This document shows, one piece after another, positions 50,046-59,595 of a stretch of 64,000 bases of DNA; the stretch's first letter is position 1; each line of letters starts with the position of its first letter. The notes below the pieces were generated by a model that was not told the origin of the DNA, searched no databases, and saw only the letters and a program-made list of their open reading frames with translations. The stretch is from UBA11164 sp034376725 (GTDB taxonomy: Bacteria; Pseudomonadota; Gammaproteobacteria; Xanthomonadales; Xanthomonadaceae): positions 17,412-81,411 of the forward strand of contig JAXMJH010000002.1 in NCBI GenBank assembly GCA_034376725.1. The letters run 5' to 3'. A program made the position numbers and the translations under genes.

Positions 50046-52487
50046 ATGGTCACCACTCCCCAGACGTCTATGACGCTGCCGGTTCTTCCGCTGCGCGATG
50101 TCGTGGTTTATCCCCACATGGTCATCCCGCTGTTCGTGGGTCGCGAAAAATCCATTCGTGCGCTCGATGCAGTCATCGAGGCGGACAAGCGCATCATTCT
50201 CGTTGCCCAGATCAGCCCCGATGTCGACGATCCGGGTGCCGACGATCTCTACCGCGTGGGCACGGTTGCCCAGGTGCTTCAGCTGCTCAAGCTCCCGGAC
50301 GGCACCACCAAGGTGCTGGTCGAGGGCGAGCAACGCGTGGTGATCAGTCGTCTCCAGGACGAGGATGGCGCGCTGTCCGCGCGGGCCGAACTGGCGGCGA
50401 CCGACTCGAAGGTCGAGGCGCGCGAACTGGAAGCCACTGCCCGGACCCTGCTCGGCCTGTTCGAGCAGTACGTCAAGATGAACCGGAAACTGCCGCCCGA
50501 GCTGCTGACCACGCTGTCTGGCATCGACGATCCGGACCGCCTTGCCGACACCATCGCCGCGCACCTGGGCGTGCGCCTTGCGGACAAGCAGAAACTGCTG
50601 GAGACGCTGGACACTGCGGCGCGTCTGGAACTGCTGATCGGCCTGGTCGACGGCGAACTCGACGTGCAGCAGATGGAGAAGCGGATCCGCGGGCGGGTCA
50701 AGTCGCAGATGGAGAAGAGTCAGCGGGAGTATTACCTCAACGAGCAGATGAAGGCGATCCAGCGCGAGCTGGGTGAGGGCGAGGATGCGCCGAACGAACT
50801 CGAGGAGCTGGCCAAGAAGATCGCCGAGGCCGGCATGCCCAAGGTGGTCGAAACCAAGGCCCGGGCCGAGCTCAACAAACTCAAGCAAATGCCGCCGATG
50901 TCGGCCGAGGCGACCGTGGTGCGCAACTACGTCGACTGGCTGGTCGGCGTCCCGTGGAAGAAGCGCTCCAAGGTCCGCAAGGATCTGCGCGCAGCCCAGG
51001 AAGTGCTGGATGCCGATCACTACGGTCTGGAAAAGGTGAAGGAGCGCATCCTCGAGTACCTGGCCGTGCAGACCCGGGTCAAGCAGATGAAGGGCCCGAT
51101 TCTGTGCCTGGTCGGGCCTCCGGGCGTCGGCAAGACCTCGCTGGGCCAGAGCATCGCGCGTGCGACCAACCGCAAGTTCGTTCGGATGAGCCTCGGTGGC
51201 GTGCGCGACGAAGCGGAGATCCGCGGTCATCGGCGAACCTACATCGGCTCTATGCCGGGCCGCATCGTGCAGAACCTGAGCAAGATCGGTGCGCGCAATC
51301 CGCTGATGATGCTCGATGAGATCGACAAGATGAGCATGGACTTCCGCGGCGATCCGTCGTCGGCGCTGCTCGAAGTGCTCGATCCCGAGCAGAACCATAC
51401 CTTCAACGACCATTACCTCGAGGTCGATCTGGATCTTTCCGAGGTGATGTTCGTCGCGACCGCCAATACGCTGAACATTCCGGGACCGCTGCTCGATCGG
51501 ATGGAGGTGATCCGCATTCCGGGCTACACCGAGGAAGAGAAACTCAATATCGCCGAGCGTTACCTGGTGCCCAAGCAGATCAAGGCCAATGGTCTCGTTG
51601 CGGAGGAGCTGCGCATAACCGAAGGCGCGCTGCGCGACATCGTGCGTTATTACACGCGCGAGTCGGGCGTACGCAACCTGGAGCGGGAGATCGCCAAGAT
51701 CTGCCGGAAGGTGGTCAAGGAGATTGCCCTGGCCGGCCCGCGCGCGTCCAAGGGCAAGGGCCGGGCCAAGCCAGTGCAGGTGAGTCCGAAGAATCTGTCG
51801 AAATACCTGGGCGTGCAGCGCTTCGATTTCGGCCGGGCCGAAAAGGCCAATGAGATCGGTCTGGTGACCGGCCTGGCCTGGACCGAAGTCGGCGGCGATC
51901 TACTGCAAATCGAAGCCACTTTGTTGCCGGGCAAGGGAACGCTCACGCTCACCGGAAAGCTGGGAGATGTGATGCAGGAGAGCGCAAAGGCGGCGCTGTC
52001 GGTGGTCCGTGCCCGCGCTCAGGCGCTGGGGCTGGATGCCGATTTCCACAAGTCGAACGATATTCACGTCCATGTGCCCGAGGGCGCCACGCCAAAGGAC
52101 GGACCGAGTGCAGGCATCGCAATGGTGACCGCCCTGGTCTCGGTCCTGTCCCGGGTGCCGGTCCGCGCGAACGTCGCAATGACCGGAGAGATCACGCTTC
52201 GTGGCCGCGTTCTGCCGATTGGCGGATTGAAGGAAAAGCTGCTGGCAGCTTTGCGTGGCGGTATCGACACGGTAATCATCCCCGAGGAAAACCGGAAGGA
52301 TCTCGTCGACTTGCCGAAGACTCTTGTCGAGAACCTTGAGATCATTCCGGTTCGGTGGATCGATCAGGTGCTGGACATCGCACTGGAGAGCGCGTTGACG
52401 CCGGGCTCGCAAAAGGAAGAGCTGCCGACGACGACGAAGGCTGCCGTCGCAACTGAAGACAGCGAAACCCCGGCACACCGACACTGA
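50046..52487 (+). CDS. lon: ATP-dependent protease La (Lon)
   Basis: 813 aa. The start MVTTPQTSMTLPVLPLRDVV begins the LonN substrate-binding domain. Walker A GPPGVGKTSLGQS and Walker B PLMMLDEIDKM follow. The protease domain has the catalytic dyad S688 (PKDGPSAG) and K731 (GGLKEK), with the 43-residue spacing of E. coli Lon. Degrades misfolded and regulatory proteins. Expected to be heat-induced through the upstream promoter. Confidence 0.98.
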   Translation: MVTTPQTSMTLPVLPLRDVVVYPHMVIPLFVGREKSIRALDAVIEADKRIILVAQISPDVDDPGADDLYRVGTVAQVLQLLKLPDGTTKVLVEGEQRVVISRLQDEDGALSARAELAATDSKVEARELEATARTLLGLFEQYVKMNRKLPPELLTTLSGIDDPDRLADTIAAHLGVRLADKQKLLETLDTAARLELLIGLVDGELDVQQMEKRIRGRVKSQMEKSQREYYLNEQMKAIQRELGEGEDAPNELEELAKKIAEAGMPKVVETKARAELNKLKQMPPMSAEATVVRNYVDWLVGVPWKKRSKVRKDLRAAQEVLDADHYGLEKVKERILEYLAVQTRVKQMKGPILCLVGPPGVGKTSLGQSIARATNRKFVRMSLGGVRDEAEIRGHRRTYIGSMPGRIVQNLSKIGARNPLMMLDEIDKMSMDFRGDPSSALLEVLDPEQNHTFNDHYLEVDLDLSEVMFVATANTLNIPGPLLDRMEVIRIPGYTEEEKLNIAERYLVPKQIKANGLVAEELRITEGALRDIVRYYTRESGVRNLEREIAKICRKVVKEIALAGPRASKGKGRAKPVQVSPKNLSKYLGVQRFDFGRAEKANEIGLVTGLAWTEVGGDLLQIEATLLPGKGTLTLTGKLGDVMQESAKAALSVVRARAQALGLDADFHKSNDIHVHVPEGATPKDGPSAGIAMVTALVSVLSRVPVRANVAMTGEITLRGRVLPIGGLKEKLLAALRGGIDTVIIPEENRKDLVDLPKTLVENLEIIPVRWIDQVLDIALESALTPGSQKEELPTTTKAAVATEDSETPAHRH

Positions 52488-52510
52488 ATCCGGCGAATTG
52501 TCAAGTGATC

Positions 52511-52534
52511 CGCCATGCCCTGCGGGGCATGGCG
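52511..52534 (+). terminator. Hairpin after lon
   Basis: A perfect 10-bp stem, CGCCATGCCC with GGGCATGGCG, and the tetraloop TGCG, 24 bp after the lon stop. No T-run, so termination may be partial. Confidence 0.5.
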
Positions 52535-52572
52535 AGAGCCCGGAAAGGCGCATGATTACTGGCTGTTTCGTG

Positions 52573-52601
52573 TTGCGCCTTGCGCGGTGCGCTGGTATAA
52601 A
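52573..52601 (+). promoter_or_regulatory. Promoter of hup
   Basis: TTGCGC, 17 bp, then TATAAA, with an extended -10 TGG directly before it. It lies about 135 bp upstream of the HU start, leaving a long leader. Confidence 0.5.
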
Positions 52602-52737
52602 ACCCGCAGGCGCGCTGCATGTATCCTCTTCCATCGGCGTGACCCAGGTCGATCGTCCGTTGCCACTGTTCCAACGCGCAGCGGGTCGATTGAAAACGGG
52701 ATTGCGGGGAAACCTTGCTCATAGGGAGTCACAGTAA

Positions 52738-53010
52738 ATGAATAAATCTGAATTGATCGATGCCGTCGCCGCCGCCTCCGACCTGTCCAAAGCGGATTCC
52801 GGTCGTGCCATTGACGCATTCGTGGAAGTGGTCAAGAAGGCGCTCAAGAAGAACGACACCGTCACCATGGTGGGCTTCGGCACGTTCCAGGTGCGCAAGC
52901 GCGCAGCTCGCACCGGCCGCAATCCGCGCACCGGCGACACCATCAAGATCAAAGCCTCGAAAGTTCCAGGCTTCAAGGCTGGCAAAGGCCTCAAGGATGC
53001 TGTAAACTGA
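52738..53010 (+). CDS. hup: DNA-binding protein HU
   Basis: 90 aa. MNKSELIDAVAAASDLSKADSGRAIDAF, GFGTFQVRKRAARTGRNPRTG and the tail KIKASKVPGFKAGKGLKDAVN are classic HU-beta. It is a nucleoid protein that bends DNA without sequence specificity. The position after lon matches hupB in other gammaproteobacteria. tRNA-Val begins 12 bp after its stop and may be cotranscribed. Confidence 0.97.
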   Translation: MNKSELIDAVAAASDLSKADSGRAIDAFVEVVKKALKKNDTVTMVGFGTFQVRKRAARTGRNPRTGDTIKIKASKVPGFKAGKGLKDAVN

Positions 53011-53022
53011 CCAGCTTCGCCT

Positions 53023-53097
53023 GGGTGCTTAGCTCAGCGGTAGAGCATCGCCCTTACAAGGCGAGGGTCGGGGGTTCGAAACCCTCAGCACCCACCA
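53023..53097 (+). tRNA. tRNA-Val(TAC)
   Basis: 75 nt with CCA. Acceptor GGGTGCT with AGCACCC; anticodon stem TCGCC/GGCGA, loop CTTACAA. Confidence 0.97.
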
Positions 53098-53180
53098 GCA
53101 TCCAGTCGGGTTGCCGGTTGCATGCGTCCGACGTTGTAGTTTTGCAGTAGCACGCTTTCGAGCGAACAGTTTCACGGCGC

Positions 53181-53257
53181 GGAGTGGTAGTTCAGTCGGT
53201 TAGAATACCGGCCTGTCACGCCGGGGGTCGCGGGTTCGAGTCCCGTCCACTCCGCCA
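53181..53257 (+). tRNA. tRNA-Asp(GTC)
   Basis: 77 nt with CCA. Acceptor GGAGTGG with CCACTCC; anticodon stem CCGGC/GCCGG, loop CTGTCAC. Confidence 0.97.
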
Positions 53258-53265
53258 TTTACACC

Positions 53266-53288
53266 AAGGGCGCCTTTCAGGCGCCCTT
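53266..53288 (+). terminator. Terminator after tRNA-Asp
   Basis: AAGGGCGCCT-TTC-AGGCGCCCTT is a perfect 10-bp stem, separating the tRNA unit from ppiD. Confidence 0.7.
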
Positions 53289-53344
53289 GCCGTTTGTGAA
53301 CCCGGGCGGTCCGTGACCGCCCTCCGGTGAAGGCCTGAACAAAC

Positions 53345-55255
53345 ATGCTTCAGAAACTTCGAGAGAAAACCACGGGCGGCTGGCTGGCTGGCGTCATCGT
53401 TGCCATTCTGGTCGTGCCGTTCGCATTTTTCGGCGTCAACAATTATTTCTCGTCGGCCGTGTCCAGTTATGTCGCCAAGGTTGGCGAGACGGAGATCACG
53501 CCCGATGCGTTCCGCGCCCGATTCGAGCAGTATCGTCAAAGCCAGCGACAGCAGCTGGGCGAACGCTACGACCCGCGGCAAGTGGATACACCGATCGCCC
53601 GACGCCAGCTGCTGGAGCAGATGGTCGACGAGGAGCTGTTGCTGCTGGCCTCGGAAAAAATGGGCCTGACGGTGACCGCTGGACAGATACGCGACGCCAT
53701 CGCAGCCATTCCGGCGTTTCAGGTCGATGGTCGCTTCGACACGACGCAGTACCGGTTGCTGCTTGCTGCGCAGGGGATGACGCCGCGCGCGCTGGAGCGG
53801 GATATCAGTCGCGACATGCTGCTCCGTCAGCTGCCCGTTCAGTTGCTCGAAAGCGCGTTCATCACCGATGCCGAGCTCGATGACTTTCTTCGCTTGGCCG
53901 ACCAGACCCGGGACATCGAGTATCTGGCCATCGAGCCGCCTGAACTGGGGTCCCAGAGCCCTGATTCGGAGGCATTGACGGCATGGTTTGAGGCCAACAG
54001 TGGACGCTATCGGAGCGAGGAGCAGGTCGCGATCGAATACGTCGAGCTGTCCAGCGACGATGTGCCGGCCGAGTCGACTGTCGATGAGGAGAGCCTGCGG
54101 CAACGCTTTGAGGAGCAGAAAAATCGTTACGTGGAGCCCGAGCAACGTCTCGCCTCGCATCTCCTGATCAAGCTGCCGGCCGATGCGGACGCATCGGTGG
54201 TTGCCAGTGCGCAGTCGCGGGCGATCGAGCTGGCTGAGCGGATTCGTTCCGGAGACGATTTTGCGGCGCTGGCAAGCGAGTTTTCCGAAGACCTGGGTTC
54301 CCGGGCAGCGGGTGGTGAGCTGGGTTGGATCGAGCCAGGGTTGATCGATGCCGAACTCGATGCCGCAGTATTCGCCGCTGAGCCGAATCAGGTCAGCGGC
54401 CCGGTGCGCAGCAACGAAGGCTGGCATCTGGTGTGGGTGTCGGAGGTGCGTGAGGGCAGCGCGGTGCCGTTCGAGCAGGTGCGCGCCGAGCTCGAGCAGG
54501 AGTACCTTGAAGGGGAGCGCGAACGTTCCTACAGCGAACTCTCGGGTCGCCTTGTCGATGCCAGCTATCGCGACCCGTCGTCGATTGCATCGGCTGCCGA
54601 GTCCTTGGGTCTGGAAGCGAAAGCCACCGAACTGTTCACGCGCGAAGGCGGTGAGGGTGTTGCCAGTCATCCTGAAGTGATTTCGACGGCCTTTTCGCGG
54701 CAACTCATCGAAGAAGGCTTGGCCAGCGATCCGATCGAACTCGGCAGTAACCGGATGGTTCTAGTTCGGGTCATCGATCACAAGCCATCGCAGACCTTGC
54801 CGCTGGACCAGGTCCGTGAGCGCGTCGAGAGCGATTTCCAGGCGCATCAGCTGGATGAGGCGGCGCGCAGCAAGGCAGATGCCTTGCTCGCGAAGGTCCA
54901 GGCGGGCGCAACCCTGACCGAAGTCGCGGACGAGGCCGGCGGCTCGCCCGAAGTGGCGCTGTCGCTCAGGCGTTTCGCAACCAGTCCCGACCCGGCAATC
55001 GTCGAAACCGCGTTTCGCCTGCCGATTCCTGGCGAGGGCAGACTCAGCTACGGGCTGGCCGAATTCGGTCCGGGCCGGTTTGCGCTCATCGCCCTGTCGG
55101 GCGCGACCAATGGAAATCCGGAAGCGCTTGATCCGGTCAGCCGCAACTCCGTGCGTCAGCAGCTCACTGGCCTGACTGGCGATCAGGAACTGCGCGCCTA
55201 CCTTGCCGCCCTGCGCAAGACGATTCCGGTCACTATCGTCGAAGAGGCGCTCTGA
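53345..55255 (+). CDS. ppiD: Periplasmic folding chaperone PpiD (SurA-N/parvulin family)
   Basis: 636 aa. MLQKLREKTTGGWLAGVIVAILVVPFAFFG gives the single N-terminal membrane anchor with a periplasmic remainder. A SurA_N-like chaperone region covers about residues 40-180. One parvulin domain (about 255-360) reads ASHLLIKLPAD, FAALASEFSEDLGSRAAGGELGWI and VSGPVRSNEGWHLV. It binds unfolded proteins emerging from the Sec translocon. The lon-hup-ppiD order matches E. coli. Confidence 0.93.
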   Translation: MLQKLREKTTGGWLAGVIVAILVVPFAFFGVNNYFSSAVSSYVAKVGETEITPDAFRARFEQYRQSQRQQLGERYDPRQVDTPIARRQLLEQMVDEELLLLASEKMGLTVTAGQIRDAIAAIPAFQVDGRFDTTQYRLLLAAQGMTPRALERDISRDMLLRQLPVQLLESAFITDAELDDFLRLADQTRDIEYLAIEPPELGSQSPDSEALTAWFEANSGRYRSEEQVAIEYVELSSDDVPAESTVDEESLRQRFEEQKNRYVEPEQRLASHLLIKLPADADASVVASAQSRAIELAERIRSGDDFAALASEFSEDLGSRAAGGELGWIEPGLIDAELDAAVFAAEPNQVSGPVRSNEGWHLVWVSEVREGSAVPFEQVRAELEQEYLEGERERSYSELSGRLVDASYRDPSSIASAAESLGLEAKATELFTREGGEGVASHPEVISTAFSRQLIEEGLASDPIELGSNRMVLVRVIDHKPSQTLPLDQVRERVESDFQAHQLDEAARSKADALLAKVQAGATLTEVADEAGGSPEVALSLRRFATSPDPAIVETAFRLPIPGEGRLSYGLAEFGPGRFALIALSGATNGNPEALDPVSRNSVRQQLTGLTGDQELRAYLAALRKTIPVTIVEEAL

Positions 55256-55297
55256 CCACAGTCGAGCGCCCATTCGGTTGTCGATCAGGCATCGGAA

Positions 55298-55321
55298 GGC
55301 TCGACACTGTCGAGCCTTTTT
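55298..55321 (+). terminator. Terminator after ppiD
   Basis: GGCTCGACA-C-TGTCGAGCC, a perfect 9-bp stem, followed by TTTTT. Confidence 0.85.
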
Positions 55322-55501
55322 GTCGAACGGGAGTCCGCCAGACCTTGGCCGGTGTGGCTTATCGTGCTCGAACGGTTTCGGAACGCGGGCTGGCGCGACG
55401 TTTGCATCGCGCCACCGGCCTTGGGACGGCACCCCGGCCAGCCCAAAAGTTCGACGGGACGGGCGCGTCTGGGTGCGCCGCGCAAGTCGCCTTGAAGGTT
55501 T

Positions 55502-56293
55502 TCAACTGCCGTCGATGCCCGTCATGCCCAGGATGTTGTAGCCGGCATCGACATAGGTGACCTCGCCGGTCACCCCGGCCGCGAGATCCGAGCACAGAAA
55601 TGCCGCGACATTGCCGACGTCCTCGATGGTGACCGTGCGTCGCAAGGGTGCGTGGCTCTCCACGTGACCGAGCATTTTCCGGAAGTTGGCGATGCCGGCA
55701 GCGGCAAGCGTCTTGATCGGACCGGCGGAAATGGCGTTGACCCGGGTGCCTTCCGGCCCGAGGTTGAGCGCCAGATAGCGCACGCTGGCTTCGAGCGACG
55801 CCTTGGCCACTCCCATCACGTTGTAGTTGGCGAGCGCGCGAGCCGCACCCAGATAGGTGAGCGTGAGGATGGCGCCATTGCGGCCCTTCATCATCGGCCG
55901 CGCGGCCTTGGCGAGTGCCGAGAGGCTGTAGCTGGAAATGTCGTGGGCGATGCGAAAATTCTCCCGGGTCAGTCCATCGAGATACCCGCCTTCGATGGCC
56001 TCGCGCGGCGCGAATCCGACCGAATGGATGAGGATGTCGAATCCATCCCAGTGCGTGCCCAGTGCCTCGAAGACGCTGTCGATCTGAGCGTCGTCGGCGA
56101 CATCCAGCGGCAGCACGATGTTGGAGCCGCACTCGGCCGCCGCCGCTTCGACGCGGGACCTCAATTTGTCGTTCTGATAGGTGAAAGCCAGCTCGGCGCC
56201 CTCGCGGTGCATCGCCTCGGCGATGCCGCTGGCGATGGAGCGTTGGCTGGCGATGCCGACAATGAGGGCGCGCTTGCCTTTGAGAAATGCCAC
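55502..56293 (-). CDS. fabI: Enoyl-[acyl-carrier-protein] reductase (NADH)
   Basis: 263 aa. It reduces trans-2-enoyl-ACP in the last step of fatty-acid elongation. The N-terminal FabI cofactor loop GIASQRSIASGIA, HSVGFAPREA, catalytic Y157 and K164 (ANYNVMGVAK) and the substrate Y147 are spaced exactly as in E. coli. The G93 position (SVGFA) is unaltered. Convergent with ppiD; about 180 bp between them holds only the ppiD terminator. Confidence 0.97.
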   Translation of the reverse strand: MAFLKGKRALIVGIASQRSIASGIAEAMHREGAELAFTYQNDKLRSRVEAAAAECGSNIVLPLDVADDAQIDSVFEALGTHWDGFDILIHSVGFAPREAIEGGYLDGLTRENFRIAHDISSYSLSALAKAARPMMKGRNGAILTLTYLGAARALANYNVMGVAKASLEASVRYLALNLGPEGTRVNAISAGPIKTLAAAGIANFRKMLGHVESHAPLRRTVTIEDVGNVAAFLCSDLAAGVTGEVTYVDAGYNILGMTGIDGS

Positions 56294-56417
56294 AGGTGTG
56301 TCTCCAGGTTGCGGTGGGATGTGACGACGGTCCGGGTCGAAAGCTTATGTCATTTGCCGGGTCCGTGCCGGCACGCTGGATCTCGGAGATCCGGCCCGAT
56401 ATCCGCCCCGAGCGCCA

Positions 56418-57623
56418 TCAAGGCGCCAGTCGAAGCAGCTGTCCGGGCTTCAGTATGGTTCCGGGCTTAATGCCGTTCCAGGCCATGAGGTCGGCCAGAG
56501 CCAGTCCGTGCTGGCGGGCAATTTTCCACAGACTGTCGCCTGACTTCACTCGGTGTTCCAGCACCGGCGCGCGGGCCAGCGCAAGCAGATCGGCTGCCTG
56601 AGGCTGCGCGGTGGCCGCCACCAGCAGTTCGCGCGGACTCGAAGCGCGTACCCGGTCGCCGAGGTGGCCGCCATTGAGTCGTCTCAACGCTGCGGCATCG
56701 GTTCCCAGGGCGGTCGCCAGCTCGGGCAGCGCAAACTCGCCCGGCGGCAACACGAGGAGGGTCGGCGCTGCTCGCTCGATCGGTTTTGCGAAGTCCAGGC
56801 CGTGGCGTTCAGGGGATGCGATCAGGCAGGCCAGCGCCCGCAGCTTGGCGACATAGGCGTAGGTGATCGGCGCCAGGCCGGGTGGCAGTCGGCGTTCGGC
56901 GGAAATCTCGTCCGATCCGGCGGCACGCAGCGCAGCCAGCAGCCGGTGCTCGCCGGCGTTGTAGGCCATCGCGGCGGCCCGCCAGTCGCCGAAACGGCGG
57001 TACAGGTCGCCGAGATGTTCGATGGCGGCGACCGTCGACTGATGCACCGACAGCCGGCCATCGAAGCGCGAGTCGATGCGCAGGCCAAGCCCTCGTCCCG
57101 TGGACGGCATGAACTGCCAGAGGCCGACAGGGCCGCCCTGGCCCTTTGCCTCGGGTCGGTAGTTGCTTTCGATGAAAGGAATGAGCGCAAACTGCGTCGG
57201 CAGTCCTGCGGCTTCGACGCGATCCAGCACATGTCCAAGCAGATCTCCGGCCTTTATCAGGTGGTCGTCGATGCGCCGCGACGGGGCCCGATATCGCGTC
57301 ACCCAAAGCGCGACGGCCTGCTCCTCGCCGCATGTCGGCTCGGCGAAGCCTGCCACCAATCGCTCGAACACGGTTTCGGCCGCTGGCCCGCCGAGGCCAT
57401 CAGTGGTCTGCTGCTGTTGAGGAGTCCCATCCGGTGCGCGCGGCGAAGCTGAGGGTGTTCGTCGGGACAGTGCCGGGCTGTCAGCTGGTTCCGGCACCGA
57501 CGGCACTGCGGCTGCCGGAGGCTCCGGTGCACTGCGCTGCGGCGGCGTCTGACAGGCGGCCAGCAGCAGGCAGAGGGCCGGTGTCAGGCCGAACCCGGCG
57601 GTCCGCAGACTCGGGCCGGTCAT
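56418..57623 (-). CDS. mltD: Membrane-bound lytic murein transglycosylase D (SLT + LysM lipoprotein)
   Basis: 401 aa from MTGPSLRTAGFGL. The lipobox LLAAC places lipidated C24 at the mature N-terminus. After a Pro-rich linker (to about 75) comes the SLT domain with catalytic E152 (FALIPFIESNYRP), GLWQFMPSTGRGLGL and AMAYNAGEHRLL. A single C-terminal LysM (about 356-401, HRVKSGDSLWKIARQHGL) binds peptidoglycan. The ATG overlaps the gloB stop by 4 bp, the gloB-mltD pairing known from E. coli. Confidence 0.93.
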   Translation of the reverse strand: MTGPSLRTAGFGLTPALCLLLAACQTPPQRSAPEPPAAAVPSVPEPADSPALSRRTPSASPRAPDGTPQQQQTTDGLGGPAAETVFERLVAGFAEPTCGEEQAVALWVTRYRAPSRRIDDHLIKAGDLLGHVLDRVEAAGLPTQFALIPFIESNYRPEAKGQGGPVGLWQFMPSTGRGLGLRIDSRFDGRLSVHQSTVAAIEHLGDLYRRFGDWRAAAMAYNAGEHRLLAALRAAGSDEISAERRLPPGLAPITYAYVAKLRALACLIASPERHGLDFAKPIERAAPTLLVLPPGEFALPELATALGTDAAALRRLNGGHLGDRVRASSPRELLVAATAQPQAADLLALARAPVLEHRVKSGDSLWKIARQHGLALADLMAWNGIKPGTILKPGQLLRLAP

Positions 57624-58375
57624 GCCTTGAATTCGTCCTTCCACGCGCGGATGGCCGCGAAGTTCTGGTCGTCGTCGCACGGCGGATGACCAAGTCGACG
57701 CTGCGCTGCCGCGCGAAGCGCTGGGGATTCGACCCGAAGGAACGGGTTGCAGGCGCGCTCGTTGGCGATCGTGCTGGGCAGCGTGATCCGTCCTTCCTGC
57801 CGAAGTCGCACCACTTCCAGCGCGCGTTCGCGCAGTTGGGGGTTGTCGGGATCGACCGCGAGGGCAAATGCGGCGTTGGCTTGGGTGTACTCGTGGGCGC
57901 AGCAGACCAGCGTCTCGTCGGCCAGCGCCGCCAGCCGGCCGAGCGACGCGCGCATCTGGGTCGGCGTGCCCTCAAACAGCCGGCCGCAGCCGAGGCTGAA
58001 CAGGGTGTCGCCGCAGAACAGCACGCCTTCGCCATGAAACGCGATGTGGGTACGGGTGTGGCCGGGCACTTCGATCACGGTGTAGCGCTGGCCGCACACT
58101 TCGATGCGGTCGCCCTCGCCGACGCGCTCCAGCGGGCCCGGAATGCGCGGATCATGCGGGCCGTAACATGGCAGCCGGAATCTTTCGCGCAGCTCATCGA
58201 CGCCACCGATATGGTCGGCATGATGATGAGTGATGAGGATCGCGCCCAGCGCGACGCCCGCTTCGGCGGCAGCGACCACCGGGCCAGCCTCGCCCGGATC
58301 GACCACGACCGCGCCCGCGCCGGTGTCGCGCAGCCAGATGTAATTGTCGTTGAAGGCGGGCAAGGCGGTGAGCAT
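57620..58375 (-). CDS. gloB: Hydroxyacylglutathione hydrolase (glyoxalase II)
   Basis: 251 aa, the same as E. coli GloB. The start MLTALPAFNDNYIWLRD is conserved. The metallo-beta-lactamase motif THHHADHIGG (H50-H55), the second metal ligands in VPGHTRTHIAF and FCGDTLFSLGCGRLFEG, and the C-terminal NPFLR are intact. Hydrolyses S-lactoylglutathione in methylglyoxal detoxification. Divergent from the methyltransferase gene. Confidence 0.97.
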   Translation of the reverse strand: MLTALPAFNDNYIWLRDTGAGAVVVDPGEAGPVVAAAEAGVALGAILITHHHADHIGGVDELRERFRLPCYGPHDPRIPGPLERVGEGDRIEVCGQRYTVIEVPGHTRTHIAFHGEGVLFCGDTLFSLGCGRLFEGTPTQMRASLGRLAALADETLVCCAHEYTQANAAFALAVDPDNPQLRERALEVVRLRQEGRITLPSTIANERACNPFLRVESPALRAAAQRRLGHPPCDDDQNFAAIRAWKDEFKA

Positions 58376-58446
58376 GATCGATATCCATCGAGGGTCTAGA
58401 GCCGGGCCGGGTGACCCGCGCGCCGGGATGGCGCAAAATTGCGACC

Positions 58447-59139
58447 ATGCCCGGCAACGCACCAACCCGTCAAGCACCCGCCACCTCGAGCGGGTGGTTC
58501 GAAAGCCCCTTGGCGCAGGCGTTGATGGCCGAGACCTTGCGACAGGCCAGCCCGGTTATTGCCCGGGTTTACGGTCGCTGGGCGCTGCATCTGCGGCCGT
58601 GCGAGGGCGCATCCTGCGCCCTGACGGGCCACCGGGCCAACCGATTGCTCAACCTGACACGGTCTGGCGATCGGCTGTCCGGGGATGCGCAATGCCGGGA
58701 CGATGCGCTGCCGGTGGCCGATGCCTCGGTGGCATTGATCGTGGCGCAGCATGTGCTTGAAACTTCCGATCGACCAGAACAACTGATTGCTTCGCTCGCC
58801 CGCATCCTCGAACCGGAAGGAACCCTGATGATTCTGCTTTTGAACCCACTCGGACCCGCCCGCCTGCGCTGGCGCGGCTGCGGCCTGCGCCCGCCCGGCG
58901 CGGCGGTGGTTCGCCAATGGCTGCATGATAACGACCTTCAGGTCGACAGCTGCTCCGGGCTGGGGCCGTTGTGGGGTCCGCCCGACGCGGTCGATCCCGA
59001 CCCGTCGGCCCGGCGCCGGTATCTGGAGCGGTTTCTGTTCGCCAGGCTGGTCATCGCCCGCAAGCACCAGGCTGGCCTGATACCGATCCGGCCGGGCCGA
59101 CGCGCCCTGCGACTGGGTTCCGGGGTACAGGCTGGATGA
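58447..59139 (+). CDS. SAM-dependent methyltransferase-like protein (type 11)
   Basis: 230 aa from MPGNAPTRQ; a GTG at 58411 is possible. It lies in the usual gloB-methyltransferase-rnhA-dnaQ arrangement. The visible part fits a class I methyltransferase: DDALPVADASVALIVAQHVLETSDRPEQ (motif IV/post-I region) and LARILEPEGTLMILLLNPLG. The canonical glycine-rich SAM loop (GxGxG) is missing at the N-terminus, so activity is uncertain. The stop overlaps the rnhA ATG. Confidence 0.75.
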   Translation: MPGNAPTRQAPATSSGWFESPLAQALMAETLRQASPVIARVYGRWALHLRPCEGASCALTGHRANRLLNLTRSGDRLSGDAQCRDDALPVADASVALIVAQHVLETSDRPEQLIASLARILEPEGTLMILLLNPLGPARLRWRGCGLRPPGAAVVRQWLHDNDLQVDSCSGLGPLWGPPDAVDPDPSARRRYLERFLFARLVIARKHQAGLIPIRPGRRALRLGSGVQAG

Positions 59140-59573
59140 AAAAGGACGTGCAGATACACACCGATGGCGCCTGTCTGGGCAATCCCGGTCCGGGTGGCTG
59201 GGCGGCGCTGCTCAAGCACGGCGGGCACGAGCGCATGCTGTCCGGCGGCGAGGCGCAGACCACCAACAATCGCATGGAGCTGATGGCCGCCATCTGCGCC
59301 CTCGAAGCATTGAAGCAGCACTGCGAGGTGGCGCTGTATACCGACTCGCAGTACGTGCGCAAGGGCATCACCGAATGGCTGCCCAACTGGCTGGCCCGTC
59401 GCTGGCGCACCGCATCCGGCGACGCGGTGAAGAACCAGGACCTGTGGCAGCGTCTGCATACCGCCAATGCGAGGCATACGGTCGCCTGGCACTGGGTCAA
59501 GGGCCACTCCGGCGACCCGGACAACGAGCGCGTCGACGCTCAGGCGCGCTCCGAGGCCGAAAAGCTGCGTTAG
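59136..59573 (+). CDS. rnhA: Ribonuclease HI
   Basis: 145 aa. Catalytic D10 (IHTDGACLGNPGPGG), E48 (NNRMELMAA) and D70 (YTDSQYVRKGI) keep E. coli numbering, and the basic handle NWLARRWRTASGD and WHWVKGHSGDPDNERVD complete it. It removes RNA from RNA-DNA hybrids. Coupled by ATGA to the methyltransferase and 22 bp before dnaQ. Confidence 0.97.
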   Translation: MKKDVQIHTDGACLGNPGPGGWAALLKHGGHERMLSGGEAQTTNNRMELMAAICALEALKQHCEVALYTDSQYVRKGITEWLPNWLARRWRTASGDAVKNQDLWQRLHTANARHTVAWHWVKGHSGDPDNERVDAQARSEAEKLR

Positions 59574-59595
59574 TCCATCTTAGGGGGAGATCCGA